From contig NC_077233.1 of assembly GCF_027887165.1 (NCBI RefSeq), positions 184,015,114 to 184,079,113 of the forward strand: a DNA stretch of 64,000 nucleotides, written 5' to 3'. The DNA is from Monodelphis domestica. Taxonomy: Eukaryota > Chordata > Mammalia > Didelphimorphia > Didelphidae. Position numbers and translations under genes: made by a program. Below, in pieces: positions 47,951-61,206 of this stretch; positions within the stretch are counted from its first letter, which is position 1; each line of letters starts with the position of its first letter. The notes below the pieces were generated by a model, which was not told where the DNA came from, ran no database searches, and saw nothing but the letters and a program-made list of their open reading frames with translations.

Positions 47951-48535
47951 TGGTCGACATGGAATCTAAGAGAACCCCAAGTTTTAGGGTCAGCTTAGAA
48001 ACTGGAGACCCCAAGTTCATCTCTGTCCCCGTGAGAGTTCACCCCAAGGAAGTTTCAGACTTAGCTAGACTCCGACAGAACAATAGACCCTAAGGGAAAA
48101 GATCATCTCAGTTAGGTGGGGCTAAGCAAATGCTAAATTTCCTTTTATCTTAGAAGTTTTTCCCATCATATCAAGCCTGTTTCCCAAGAAGACCCACACC
48201 TGGGCAAGGGTCATCTTTTTAGTGTCCATTGTAAGGCAGGCACCCTAGCCTCTGGCTATGGTTCCTTTTCCCAGCTTCCTTGTATCCTGTCCCTGCAGTT
48301 TGAACACTCCCATTTCCTTGTAACCATGGTAATGTCAAAGGATCATATTTCCTGGTCCCTCAGTTCCCCTAAAGGGTATATGAGTTCTCCAAATTCTTTT
48401 GTCCTTTGGAGCTGTCTTCTAGCGCAGTGGCACTCTCAGAACTTTGGTGGCTGGAGCTGCCAGAGTCTGGGGAATTGGTTTTTCTGACAATTTAATAGTT
48501 CCGAGTTTTTTTCCAGTTAGTACCTTCATGACTTC
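47951..48535 (+). mobile_element. LTR copy B
   Basis: Direct repeat of LTR A (see 46411-47200): 'gacatggaatctaag', 'actggagaccccaag', 'cccaagaagacccacacctggg', 'ccctagcctctggctatgg', 'gtttgaacactcccatttcc', 'ccaaattcttttg', 'ggtttttctgac'. Many substitutions separate the two, so the pair is old. Confidence 0.6.
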
Positions 48536-49499
48536 TAGTTCATAGTCAACTTTCAGCTTAAGGACGCCTGGGCAGACAAAAAGATAGCATATCATTAAAA
48601 TATCCCTGAATAGAGCCTCTACTATTTACTCTACAAGCAAAAAAAAAACAAAAACAAAAAAACTTGGAGGTGGGGATAGGAAAGAAACAAAAATAGCAAA
48701 GCAAAAGCCAAATTCATTCCATTTTGGAAGATGATATAGTGAAAATACATCTCATGCCTAGTTTTCCATATCTTTATAAAATGATTTCCCCCCCAGAGTT
48801 TTCTTTTTTCTTTCCCTTGGTTCCTAGAATACAATAGACATTTAACTCCAGTATTTAAACAACAGTTTATTTTTCTTCAAATGTTTAAAAGTTACTACTA
48901 ATAGGACCTTAAGCTTTTTTGATAGAAGAGCTTTCAACCCATACTCTTCCTTCCTTTCTTAATTTTAGTTTCTTCCTTAATTTTTTCTGCCTTCCTCCTC
49001 TTTTTCCTTTTAGCCCTACTTTCCTTCTTTCTTCTTTTGCAATTCTTTCCTTCCTTAATTCTTCCTTCCTTTTTTTTAATTCCTAGAAAAACCACAACAC
49101 TTGCATTTGCAACCAGTAGCTTCCCAGCAGGGCACAAAAAAAAAATGCCACTTGTTTCATGAGCTGGCCTGTTATAGCCCAGCAGGAGGAAAAACACTAG
49201 CTAACTCCTAGAACACTGGATGCTGAATTATTGTTATTGTCAAGTCTAGGGAGATTCCAGATCTCCTTTGACTTCAGGGGGACCTGGAGGTGTAGTCTCT
49301 ATCCTTGGACACAAATGGTATCACATGAACCAGGCACGAAAGAGAACCACTGATTTTTTTTTCTCTTTTGGGCATACATAATCAGAGACTTAAGCAGTAT
49401 GAGTAGATCCCAGAACCAAGCCTCTGGAAGTGAACTCTTCCTCTTCACCAAGGCAACTTAGTACTGCATATATTTATAACTAAACAGTGTTCCTTTTTT
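48536..49499. other. Unique DNA with T-rich and A-rich runs
   Basis: An A-rich stretch lies at 48641-48662, and a TTCC/TTCTTT-rich stretch at about 48950-49080. No gene or repeat family is recognised. Confidence 0.4.
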
Positions 49500-51127
49500 C
49501 CCAAGGCTGCTGAGATCATGCCCTGAAATGGGGATGCAATTGTTTGCAGAAAGAGACATACAGAGTGCTTCTGTACTAAGCCAAAGAGCCTTGCCTGCAA
49601 GCAGGCAATTACCTACAGCTAATTTAATTGTCTGAAGATGGTGACCCTCTGTAATCAGAGTAGCAGCCCCTGCCTGGCAGGCAAAGTTAAATCATGAGTA
49701 CTTTTCCAGGCTGCCTGCTGGGTTTCAGTTTGTTTTGTTTTTTCCATGAAAGATCGTCAGCTCTTGTATGTGTGTCCTGTTCCCACCATGGTCCTTTGCC
49801 TTCACTGGAAGATAAACTGCTTGCCCCGAAACAAGATTTAGTTCTTCGCTGGCCTCCCTTCCAAGTTAGACGACGACAAGTCTCCCTTTTAACAGCCAAA
49901 GGAGCACCGATGAAAAATGAGTCTCCGGAAGAAGACAACTTTGTCCTCTTTCAGACTTCTCCGGGAACTGTACCCAGAGGTCCCCCCTCCCCGCCGCCCC
50001 CCGGGGTCATGCTTTCTAGTTCCAGATACTCTAAGGCCGAGGGCATTTGTACCGGGAACTCAGAATTAGCATTCAGGTTTACGGAAAGTTTGGCCACCCT
50101 GGCTTGGCTAAACTTAGCCGTCATTGTCCCCTTTCACACCCATCTCGGGGAAACATCTGGCCCCACGGCTCCCCCAGCGCTCCTCTGGTGGGTCTCTAGG
50201 CTGGAGGTCCTGGGGCCATTCTGTACACTCTCCGACCTCCGCGCCTCTCACTTCCTCCTCGCCCCTAAAATCTGAGCGGGGACCAGGACCTAGCCAATAA
50301 CCCCTTATCAGTCAAAGGGACTTCCTCGTCTATGCCTCCCAGGGATTTGCTGCGTCCTCGCGCTGCTGGCTTGAATTGTTATGTTTCCTGGAATTTGAAC
50401 CTGAACAATAATGTTTATCCGTCAGCAAACTCTGTCCACAACGCTTGGCACCAGCTGCTTCAATTAAGATTTTCCGGCCCTTGCCAGAAAGAAGGGGGGG
50501 GGGGGGGGGGGGCGAGGCGGAGGCAGGGAGAGGAAACGGTAGGCTTGAATGTGGTGTGAACGTCCCGGCTGGCACAATTTGAAGAAACCGCGCGTCCGTC
50601 GAATCTGTGCCTGAACGTGAAGCCCCCAAAGAAACCCCGCCGTGGATGAAGCTACAGAAGAGGCCACATGGCTGTGGTTCCACGAACAGCATTTCATTCT
50701 GGCTGTGGTGACCTCATCGGGACAATACCGAACGCCCGGGACCAAAGGAAGGGGCGTCTTCCTCGCTTCCGGCCGTGGGCTCCGTGCCGTTACTTCTCCA
50801 AACTTCGTCCCAGCCCCTCTCCCTCCGCTCGTCCGCCGAGAGACCCTGCGGCGGGAAGCGGGAGGTGGCGGTCAGTGCCCCAGGCCGGGGGAGAAAGGCT
50901 GGAGGCCCTGGGTGGCCGATCCAAAGAGGCAGGTGGGCGTCTGGATTTTAGGGAAGGGACTTTGCGGCTGGCCCCACACCTTTGCGCTTAACCTGGAAGG
51001 TGCTCCTCGTGCCTTCCTCTCCGAAGCTTCAGGGGCTCTCAGACTTGGGCTCCTACACCGCCTCCTGCCCGAAGCCTGGGGGAGTTAATGCTATTGCCTT
51101 TCCCCAAAAACTCACCTTGCACGTCAT
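49500..51127. promoter_or_regulatory. Repeat-free GC-rich block, possible regulatory region
   Basis: About 1.6 kb with no interspersed repeat. CpG is frequent from 49960 to 51080, interrupted by an 18-bp G-run (about 50496-50513). A 193-codon open frame (49694-50275, plus) and a 148-codon one (50642-51088, plus) resemble no known family; their length is explained by the GC content. A minus-strand donor-like site, caag|GTGAGT, lies near 51112. This could be an upstream promoter or enhancer of LITAF, or of an unannotated RNA. Confidence 0.35.
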
Positions 51128-51880
51128 TTGTGTGTGTGGTATTTCTGTATATATATGTGTGTGTGTATACATGTAATGGGTGCGACTACTTGCATCGCGT
51201 GTGGTGTTTGTGCATACACGCGTGTTTCTATGTGTGTGTGTAGAGTGTGTGCATATGTGATTTGCATATATCACATTGCATGTGGTGTGCGTATATGTAT
51301 GTGTATATGCTTATATGTATGTGGACATTTATGTAATATGTGTAGACATGCAGCGTGTGGTATTTGTGTGGTTATGTGTGTAGAGCTATGTGGGTAGTCT
51401 GTACGTGAATGTGTGTTGTATTGATATTTGTGTTTTGTGTATGTAATATATGTATGTATGTGATGTTTATATCTTTATGTGTATATATTGTGTGTCACAT
51501 TTTTATATGTGTAGATTAATGTATTTCTGTGTATACATAATGCGTGTATGTACATTGTATGTGATTTATGTGTGTATAGGTATATATGCTGTGTGTGGCG
51601 TGCATGGCAATTTTATGCGTGTGCATATCTGTAGTGTGTCTATTGTATGTATGTATACATGGATACGTGTGTATATGTATGCATGCATATAAGTAATGCA
51701 TATCTATCCATTGTATGTGATGTTTGTATATAGTTGTGCCTGTAGCATACATGCATGTATATGTGCAACGTATATCGACACTGAGATGTGTGTATACATT
51801 ATACATGTGTATATGTGTAGTGTGTATATATACATTGCTGTGAAATTTGTGTATATGCCCTTTTCCCACAGCATCTGTAT
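51128..51880. repeat. Degenerate (TG)n/(TATG)n tract
   Basis: About 750 bp of mixed tgtg, tata, catg and tgta units, alternating purine and pyrimidine. Cys/Val/Tyr-rich reading frames across it are artefacts. Confidence 0.95.
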
Positions 51881-51989
51881 ATGATTGCTTTGAAAGGGTC
51901 CACTCTAAATAGAATCATAGGAAAGAAAGGGTTCTTGAGAAGTTATTGGCCTGATTTATTCTTTACATTCCAGTAGGATTCTTGGTTCT

Positions 51990-52320
51990 TGGTAAGTGAA
52001 CTGTATTAGCTTTCTTAATAATTCCATCATTGGGAATACATCCATAAAGTGTTCTATCAAAATCAAAAACAACCCCCAAAGAGCCATCTGTTCAAAGGTT
52101 TTCCTAGCAGCATTCTTGCTAACTGCAAAAAACTGGAAGCAATTTAAATGCCCAACAATAGAAGAATGGTTATATAAATTGCGGTGCATTAATGTAATAG
52201 AACACTATGGTGCCATTAAGGCTAAAAATCATGAGGCAGACAAAGAAATCTGGAAAGAACTTTCTGCTAGCGGAAAAAAAGCAGAACTAGAAAAATGAAG
52301 TCCATTCTATATGTGATCAA
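51990..52320 (+). mobile_element. L1 ORF2 C-terminal fragment
   Basis: One frame (ending 52298) reads AKNWKQFKCPTIEEWLYKL and then VIEHYGAIKA, matching the conserved end of L1 ORF2. The copy carries no reverse transcriptase core. It is a different, older subfamily than the copies at 55489 and 58638. Confidence 0.75.
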
Positions 52321-52647
52321 ATACTAGGAAAACTGAATGAGAATTAATTAATTAAAACATAGATATCAAGAAAGGTTTAAGTGGAAGCACTTGGGTAGTG
52401 ACATTAGTCATTCGCTAATTTGCTATACTTCAACTACCTGGTCTTCCCTCACCCTCACACGGATAGTTCCAGATTCTAGGAAATCAGACAGGGAAGGATC
52501 TCAGGTGTACAAAAATAGCAATTCTTGAGAGTTGCAAAAACATTGTTTTTAGTTGGTGAACAGATCTTAAACATGAAAAATATCAAATTGCCAATCATGA
52601 AGAGCAACTTGAAAACTGGGAAAAATTGCCAACATGGAGAGGGAAAT

Positions 52648-52887
52648 GGAGGTGGCACAGCGAATAGAGGAGTGGGCTGGAGTCAGCAAGACTCATCTTT
52701 TTTAGTTCAAATTCAAATTCAGACACTGTGTGACCCTGGAAAAGTCACTTGACCCTTCTTGCCTCTATTTCCACATCTGTAAAATGAGCTAGAGAAGGAA
52801 ATGACAACCACTCCAGGATTTCTGCCAAGAAAGACCCAAATGGGTTCATGAAGTATCAGACATGACTGAAAACACTGAACAACAGTG
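52648..52887 (+). mobile_element. MAR1-like SINE
   Basis: 'gaggtggcacagcgaatagagg', 'cactgtgtgaccctggaaaag', 'acatctgtaaaatgagctag', 'gccaagaaagacccaaatgg', 'catgactgaaaac'. Confidence 0.88.
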
Positions 52888-55474
52888 ATCATGGAGAGAC
52901 TTTTCCAATCAATGATGTCTTTGTCACTGCATTTTCCTTAATATCTTCTTCCCTTCACCTCCCCAAATCTCCAGAGTCTTTAGAAAAGGAAACATACCTT
53001 AAGATGGAATTTTGGTTTAATAGAAAAGAAGCAAACCCCTGACTCCTGCTCTGGTTCTCATTCTGTTAGACTGCCCTGTTGTAGGGGCAGTTATTGCTTT
53101 TTTGTGACTAAAGTGAATTGATGATAAAGATTGTAGGATCAGAGTCAGAGATGGAAGGAGACTGAGAGGTCATCTAGATCCTAGTCCAGATTTCTCATTT
53201 TCCAGATCTGAGCAAAGAGGAGTGAAATAACTTACCCAAGATCACAAGGGGAATGAGCAGCAAAGTCAAGCTTTTATTTGGTTCCTCTGACTCCCAATCC
53301 ATCTCTGATTCCATTGTGCCACTTAGCTTGCCCTTGATTACCAAGTATTTGAGCAGTTCTCTCACTGAACACCCATTCCAGATGCAAATTGATTTTTTTT
53401 AAATTACTGCCTAAAAGGCAGACTCTTAACTCCATCAATCTTGCAACATATGTGACCCAGACTTTCACTAGCCAAACACTGGAGGTCAGGAAGTTCATAA
53501 TAATGAAAGAAGAGAAACAAAGTCATTCTCCTCCTCCAGGAAATCATCAGAATTTTAGGGGATTCAAATCAGCCACAAGAGCCCTTTGAAACAGATTAAA
53601 GGTAATTCATATCCCTGTAAGAGTTATTCTATTTAAGGAGACTGTTTTCATTTCTTCTTGGAAATTGAAAAAGGGGTCTCCAGATCGCACTTAAGCATCT
53701 TGCCTTGAAAATAAAGATAAGAACCTTTTTCTGTTGTCGTTCTTTTGAGCAATGATTTTCATGATGGGCTGACATGCAATATGAATGTGGTCAGTGAGGC
53801 TATTAACAGAAGACCCATTCAGAGGAAAACTTATTCAGAGGAACAGAGAACATGTGGTACTTTTCACAAAAGAGGAAGAGAGCCATAATTTGTTTATAAC
53901 AAATTCAGCAAGATGGATCCATAAGCAAGCAAAGGTGAATAAGGGAACAGCTCAAGCATGAACAACCTATGGATGTGTACACACAGGTACTAGAGTTCTG
54001 GTTTTCCTTTCAAACTGAAAAACTGCTGCTTCTCTTCTAAATAAAACCTCAAAGATTTGCTCTGTTAAGGCTATGGAAGGACAAAAAAAAAAGATCTAAG
54101 CTTGTCTCTGCATCTCCCTTTGACTGCATTTTGATAAATTCTTTATAGTCTAGTGAGGTACAATGGAAAGATCACTGAATTTAGAGCCAGTGGGTCTGAA
54201 TTTGAAGCATATCTTTGCTATTTACTACCTATATGATCCTAGGCAAGTCAATCCTCCCCTCTAGTTAGAAGTTTAAGGAGGAAGTTGAGCTAGATGCCCT
54301 CTGGGATACCTATGGGTTTTAGATTTAAGATTCTCTCATTATCATTCTCCTTCTAATCTCTTTCAGTCCCTTATCTGCCCTCTACCCACCCTCTACACAT
54401 ACACACACAAAATCTCATAGCTCTAATGTGACGAAAAATTGCAAAATACTGCTGCTTCCTGAAATCAAGGTCTCTGTGTGGTCTCTTTGTAGAAAGATAA
54501 CGTTCCAATAGATGGGGGAAAAAAAGAATTATCTAGGAGATAAAATGAAGATAGGTATCTTATTGTGTTTGCATGCTAAGCAAAACCTTTTTTTCTACTC
54601 ATTTGGACTTTGTGTCTGTAAATGCAAAGGATCCAAAGTCACTAAGATAGTCTGGTAACTTCTGACCCCGGTAACTCAACTATGCTCATGAGGATAATTC
54701 AATAGATCAATTTCCAAATAGACTGATTCATAGATCTATAGAGACTTTAGTGATCATGAAATTATAGGGTTAGAGATAGAAGAGAACTTAAAGATTCTGA
54801 AATTAATCTTGGGGATCATATGGTCCAACCCTTATATTTTATGTGTAATGGGAACCCGAATGGAAGCTTCATTCTTAGGGCATGAGCAAATCTGCCCTTC
54901 TTAGTGAGTATATGCAGCATGTACCATATTCCCTGATTTCAATCCACATATGCAGAATCTTGGGGAAACAGTTTCTGTTCATGAGTGATTGAAGGAGAAG
55001 TGAGGAGGAGCTGATTCTATGTGATGGTCTTCTGGGCAGAAGAGAAAGTCAAGAATGACTCAGAAACCAAAATGGAACTGAGTGCGCAAACAAGGTCCAG
55101 CAGATTATCGCTCCTGCTCTTTTCAGATGACTTTTGAGTGACAGGAATTGCTGTGAGCCACTAGGTAAGAGAAGGGAAGCTTGTCCTATTGCCCATATGG
55201 CCACCATGTGTCCCTAAACACATAGTGCCTCTGTTTCTGTTGTATTTCTTCTTTCCTAATCTTAGGAGAATGAGTATCTGGTGATAGAATGGACCAGTTG
55301 TAAACCCCAAAACATCAAAAGAATCATCAGCAGTCACTTTGGCAATAGGAACTGGCAACAAAGGCCATGAGAATTGATAGAGTCAATAGCTAAGTCAGGT
55401 AAGGAGTCAGCCCTGAGAATCAATCTGTTGTACTGAACCCAGCCGTGGTTGGCCTTTTATCTGAGTCCCTTAAG
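52888..55474. other. Intergenic DNA with old SINE scraps
   Basis: MIR/CORE-like pieces lie at about 53135-53330 ('agagatggaaggagactgagaggtcatctag' in part), 54150-54340 ('gaggtacaatggaaagatcactg', 'gatcctaggcaagtcaatcc') and 54760-54840. The rest is unrecognised, with no gene. Confidence 0.45.
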
Positions 55475-57010
55475 AAAAGTTTACTTGAGTCATCAAAACA
55501 ATATGGTACTGGCTAAGAGACAGAAGGGAGGATCAGTGGAATAGACTTGGGGTAAATGTCCTCGTCAAGATAGTATGTGATAAACTCAAAGATCCCAGCT
55601 TTTGGGACAAGAACCCACTGTTTGACAAAAACTGCTGGGAAAATTAGAAAACAGTATGGGAGAGATTAGGTTTAGATCAATATCTCACACCCTATACCAA
55701 GATAAATTCAGAATCAGTAAATGACTTAAATATAAAGAAGGAAACTATAAGTAAATTAGGTGAACATAGAATAGTATACCTGTCAGATCTATTGGAAATG
55801 AAAGAATTTAAGACCAAGCAAGAGACAGAGAATATTACAAAATGTTGAATGAATAATTTTGATTACATTATAATAAAAAGTTTTTGTACAAACAAAAACA
55901 ATGGAACCAAAATTAGAAAGGAAGCAACAAATTGGGTAAAAATCTTTATAACAAAAACCTCTGACAAAAGGTCTAATTATTCAGATTTATAAGAAGCTAA
56001 ATCAATTGTACAAAAAATCAGGCCATTCCCCAATTGATAAATGGGCAAGGAACATGAATAGGCAGTTTCAGATAAAGAAACCACATGAAAAAGTGTTCTA
56101 AATCTCTCATAATTAGAGAAATGCAAATCAAAACAACACTGAGGTACCACATCACACCTAGCAGATTGGCTAATATGATAGCAAAGGAAATTAATAAATT
56201 TAAAAATTAATAAAGGGGATGTGGCAAAATTGGGACACTAATGCATCACTGGTGGAGTTGTAAATTGATCCAACCATCCTGGAAAGCAATTTGGAACTAT
56301 GCCCAAAGGGTTCTAAAAGACTGCCTGCCCTTTGATCCAGCCATACCACTGCTGGGTTTGTACCCCAAAGAGATAATAAGGAAAAAAACTTGTACAAAAT
56401 ATTAATAGCCACACTTTGTGGTGGCAAAAAAATTGGAAAATGAGGGGATGCCCATCAATTGGGGAATGGCTAAACAAATTGTGGTATCTGATGGTGATGG
56501 AATACTATTGTGCTCAAAAGAATAATGAACTGGAGGAATTCCATGTGAACTGGAAAGACCTCCATGACCTGGTACAGAGTGAATTGAGCAGAACCAGGAG
56601 AACATTGTACACAGAGACTGATACACTGTGGTACAATCAAATGTAATGGACTTCTCTCCTAGCAGCAATTCTCTTCTCTACTAGCAGTCCCTCAATTCAT
56701 GAGAAAGAACACTATCCACATCTAGAGAAAGAACTGTGGTAGTAGAAACACAGAAGAAACACAACTGCTTGATCACATGGTTCGATGGGGATATGATTGG
56801 GAAAGTAGACTCTAAATGATCACCCTAGTGCAAATATTAATAATATGGAAATAGGTCTTGATCAATGATACATGTAAAACCCAGTGGAATTACTCCTTGG
56901 CTATTGGAGGGGAGTGGGAGGAGGGGAAGGAAAGAATATAAATCATGTAACCATGGAAAAATATTCTAAATAAATAAATAAATTTAAAAAGAAAAAAAAA
57001 GTTCACTTGA
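55475..57010 (+). mobile_element. 5'-truncated L1, ORF2 3' third plus 3'UTR
   Basis: The body runs from 55489 to 57000 and ends in an A-run. It is flanked by aaaagtttacttga (55475-55488) and aaaagttcacttga (56997-57010), a 14-bp target duplication with one difference. It encodes the C-terminal part of L1 ORF2, recognisable in motifs such as LTPYTKIN, LGEHRIVY and the CAQ/EYYCAQKN-like end. Several stop codons and small indels break the frame. The reverse transcriptase and endonuclease domains are absent. Confidence 0.9.
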
Positions 57011-57106
57011 ATAAAGGAGCAACTCATTCATTGGCAACATATTTTCCAGAAGTGAATTTGGTGGGGACTCTATGAAGGGCAAAAAGTACTCCCAGAGCCA
57101 CGAGTC

Positions 57107-57601
<495 letters not shown>

Positions 57602-58327
57602 AAAATAATAGTTCCCACATTCACACTTGTTTAAGCTCACTCTTCCTAGAGAGGAGTGAAAGTATAACGGAGAGTAGACCCCTCAGTGTAGGTTGGGGAT
57701 TATATCAATCATGTTAGACTTGAATCTACTCTTCCCAGGGGAGAGTGCTCCCCTGCTTTGGGGGAGTGAAGATTGAAGACAGTTGAATGCCTTGCTCAGG
57801 GTCAAACAGGCAAGTATGTACCAAAACTAAACTAAACTACTTTGGCACCCACAGCAGTTCACTTTTCCATTGAGCCACATTCCCAGACCAATGATACTCT
57901 ATTGGAACCAAGAAGTCGTAGGGTGGTACAATGGCAAGACCCTTGATCTGGAAGTCTCAGGACCTGATTACAAATTCTGTCAGAGCCACATACTTCCTTT
58001 GTCCTCAGATTAGTCATTTAACCCACTGAGCCTTAGTCCCCTGATCTATAAAATGAAGAGTTTGGACGAGATGATCTTTAAGTTCCCTCCAACTATAAAC
58101 CTGTAATTGTACGATCCATTTAACCATGTCATTGACTATTTCATGGAAGGCACTGAATGTTTTGCCTTACAGCTACAGACTATTCATCCTGTACAACTCT
58201 CATCCATGTCTTCCCATGAGTTTGCCTAGAGGAGGGCAGATCTGACATATTCTATTTATATTGCACGGATATTATCATTGAATCACCTAGCTGACCCTTC
58301 TTTCTTGCTACTGATGGGCTCATTTTT
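57602..58327. other. Intergenic DNA with one MIR element
   Basis: The MIR is at about 57915-58110, plus: 'ggtggtacaatggcaagaccc', 'ttagtcatttaacccactgagcc', 'ctgatctataaaatgaag'. The rest is unrecognised. Confidence 0.5.
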
Positions 58328-58531
58328 CTTAACCCTTACCTTCCATCTTTGAACCAACCAATACTATATATTAGTTCCAACACAGAAGAATAGTAAGGGT
58401 TAGGCAATGGGGGTTAAGTGACTTGCCCAGGGCCACATAGCCAAAAAGTCTCTGAGGCCAGACTTGAACCCAGGACCTCCTGTCTTTAGGCCTGACTCTC
58501 AATCCAGTAAGCCATCTAGCTGCACCCCCCT
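58328..58531 (-). mobile_element. tRNA-derived SINE
   Basis: 'ttaacccttaccttccatc', 'caatgggggttaagtgacttgcc', 'ttgaacccaggacctcctg', 'ctctcaatccagtaagccatc'. Confidence 0.88.
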
Positions 58532-58637
58532 CCATTTTTTTTTCTTTGCTGAGATTTTATTGTCACTTCATAAGCACTTGTTTGCAATGAGTTGTTGCCT
58601 GTTGGTACCTACCATTCACTTCTCCATTATCCTTTGG

Positions 58638-60159
58638 GTCATCAAAACAATTTGGTACTGGCTAAGAGACAGAAAGGAGGATCAGTGGAATAGACTTGGG
58701 ATAAGTGACCCCAATAAGACAGTATATGACAAACCCAAAGAGCCCAGCTTTTGGGACAAAAACCCACTATTTGACAAAAATTGCTGGGAAAACTGGAAGA
58801 CACTGTGGGAGAGATTAGGTTTGGATCAACACCTCACACCCTACACTAAGATAAACTCAGAATGGGTGAATGACTTGAACATAAAGAAGGAAACTATAAG
58901 TAAATTAGGTGAACACAGAATAGTATACATGTCAGACCTGTGGGAAGGGAAAGACTTTAAAACCAAGCAAGACATAGAGTCACAAAATGTAAAATAAACA
59001 ATTTTGATTACATCAAAATAAAAAGGGTTTGTACAAACAAAAACAATGTAACCAAATTGAAAAGGGAAGCAACAAATTGGGAAACAATTTTCATAACAAA
59101 ATCCTCTGACAAAGGTCTAATTACTCAAATTTATAAAGAGCTAAATCAATTGTACAAAAAATCAAGCCATTCTCCAATTGATAAATGGGCAAGAGACATG
59201 AACAGGCAGTTTTCAGCCAAAGAAATCAATACTATTAATAAGCATATGAAAAAGTGCTCTAAATCTCTTATAATCAGAGAGATGCAAATCAAAACAACTC
59301 TGAAGTATCATCTCACACCTAGCAGATTGGCTAATATAACAGCAAAGGAAAGTAATGAATGCTGGAGGGGATGTGGCAAAGTCCGGACACTAATCCACTG
59401 CTGGTGGGGTTGTGAGCTGATCCAACAATTCTGGAGGGCAATTTGGAACTATGCCCAAAGGGCACTAAAAGACTGTCTGCCCTTTGATCCAGACACAGCA
59501 CTGCTGGGTTTGTACCCCGAAGAGCTAATAAGGAAAAAGACTTGTACAAGAATATTCATAGCTGCGCTCTTTGTGGTGAAAAAATTGGAAAATGAGGGGA
59601 TGCCCATCAATTGGGGAATGGCTGAACAAATTGTGGTATATGTTGGTCATGGAATACTATTGCGCTCAAAGGAATAATAAAGTAGAGGAATTCCATGGAG
59701 ACTGGAATGACCTCCAGGAATTGATGCAGAGCGAAAGGAGCAGAACCAGGAGAACATTGTACACAGAGACTGAAACACTGTGGTACAATCGAAGGAAATG
59801 GACTTCTCCATTGGTGTCAATGCAATGTCCCTGAACAATCTGCAGGGATCTAGGAGAAAAAAAAAACACTATCCGCAAGCAGAGGACAAACAATGGGAGT
59901 AAAAACACTGAAGATAAGCAACTGCTTGACTACAGGTGTGGAAGGGACAGGAATGAGGAAAGACTCTAAATGAACACCCTAATACAAATACCAACAACAG
60001 GGTTTGAATCAAGGTCACATGTGATACCCAGTGGAATCGAGTGTTGGCTAGGGGAGGGGTGATGGGAGGGGAGGAGGAAAAGAAAAGGATCTTTGTTTTC
60101 AAGGAATATTGTTTGAAAATGACCAAATAAAATAATGTTTAAATTGGAAAAAAAAAAGA
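58638..60159 (+). mobile_element. 5'-truncated L1, younger copy
   Basis: The body begins gtcatcaaaacaatttgg and ends in an A-run at about 60150-60159. Two long frames remain: about 58638-58996, then 59057-59677, with a third piece at 59592-59834 after a frameshift. They carry conserved ORF2 C-terminal motifs: [52 protein letters not shown] and CWWGCEL (the zinc-knuckle-like Cys region), and LLGLYPEE. The 3'UTR differs from that of the copy at 55489, so it is another subfamily. No clear target duplication was found. It is not coding-competent. Confidence 0.9.
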
Positions 60160-60689
60160 TTCAAGACAATGCTAAACTAACATATATAGATCCTTAATAA
60201 TAGGTAATATTTTTTGAACTTCTTTACTCATCTATAAAATAAGAAGGTTTCCATTGGAATGAGCTAGAAGGGTTTAATGCTAAAATTCTAAGAAGCACCG
60301 TATAATATAACAGACATATAACATAACATAAATAGAATTCTAGACTGACACTTATCAGCTGAGTGATAGTGTGTATGTAGCCAAATTTATGTGACTCAAT
60401 ATTTCTTTCAGTAAAATGGGGATAATATTTGTCCAGGACTGTTAGAAGGTTGAAATGAGATCACATATATAAAATCTTTGCTAATCTTAAAATCATTTTT
60501 AAAATATCAACTATCATTTTAATCAGTTAAAATGCTTTTGATGAAAGTGATAGTGACTTCTACCACTATCTAGCCTGGTATACGGAATGAGAACTCCTAC
60601 AAGTTGGGAGACTTGGGTTCTAATTCTGTCTCTGCTACTAACTGTTTGACCTATGAGCAAGATCTTTTTTAGTTCTATATCTCTATGAT
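60160..60689. other. AT-rich DNA with MIR scraps
   Basis: 'cagtaaaatggggataatatttg' (60410-60435) and 'gttgggagacttgggttctaattc' (60603-60627) are MIR-like. No gene is seen. Confidence 0.45.
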
Positions 60690-61197
60690 TCCTTTTTAAA
60701 TTTTATTTTATTTTTCTCATTCAGCACAATATACCTCATTCTGCCAACCCAACCCCCTGCCATTGAAAACACTAGAAAAACAAATTTCATGACAAACATT
60801 TATTCAATGAAAACAAATTTCCATATTGGCCATGTCCCCCCCCCCCAACCCAATTGTAACATTTTGAGTTCTTCATTCTTTTTCAGGAAGTGGGTAGCCT
60901 GTTTTGTCATTAGTCCTATAGAATCATGATCATTATACTGATTAGAGTTCCAAATTCTTCTCCCCTTGTCATCATATATATTTTTCTTCTAGTTTTATTT
61001 ACTTCACTCTGTATCAGTTCATACAAGTCTTACAGGTCTCTCTGAAACCATCTCCTTCATTATTTCTTTCAGCTCAGTAGTATTCTATCATATTTATATA
61101 CCATAATTTGTCCAGCCATTCCCCAAATGATAGGCACTCCCTCAGGTTCCCATTCTTTGTTCCCTCATAAAGTGCTAAAAATGTTTTTGTGTATTTT
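60690..61197 (-). mobile_element. L1 ORF2 end and 3'UTR, old reverse copy
   Basis: Reverse complement shows the same order as L1 tails elsewhere: 'ggggaatggctggacaaattatgg', 'gatagaatactactgagctg', 'gatacagagtgaagtaaat'. C-run at 60837-60849. Heavily diverged. Confidence 0.7.
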
Positions 61198-61206
61198 TAT
61201 TTTGAC

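Noticed and set aside
46411..48535. Recent complete provirus
   Set aside because: The LTR-like copies are strongly diverged and no gag, pol or env sequence lies between them.
49694..50275. 193-codon plus-strand open frame, the longest outside repeats
   Set aside because: No recognised domain, no splice-site support, and GC-rich context. Kept only as part of a possible regulatory block.
51053..51884. Cys-rich small proteins in both strands
   Set aside because: They come from TGT/TGC-type codons of the (TG)n/(TATG)n tract.
58638..59834. Intact reverse transcriptase gene
   Set aside because: Only the C-terminal third of L1 ORF2 is present, with stops and a frameshift; the catalytic core is missing.
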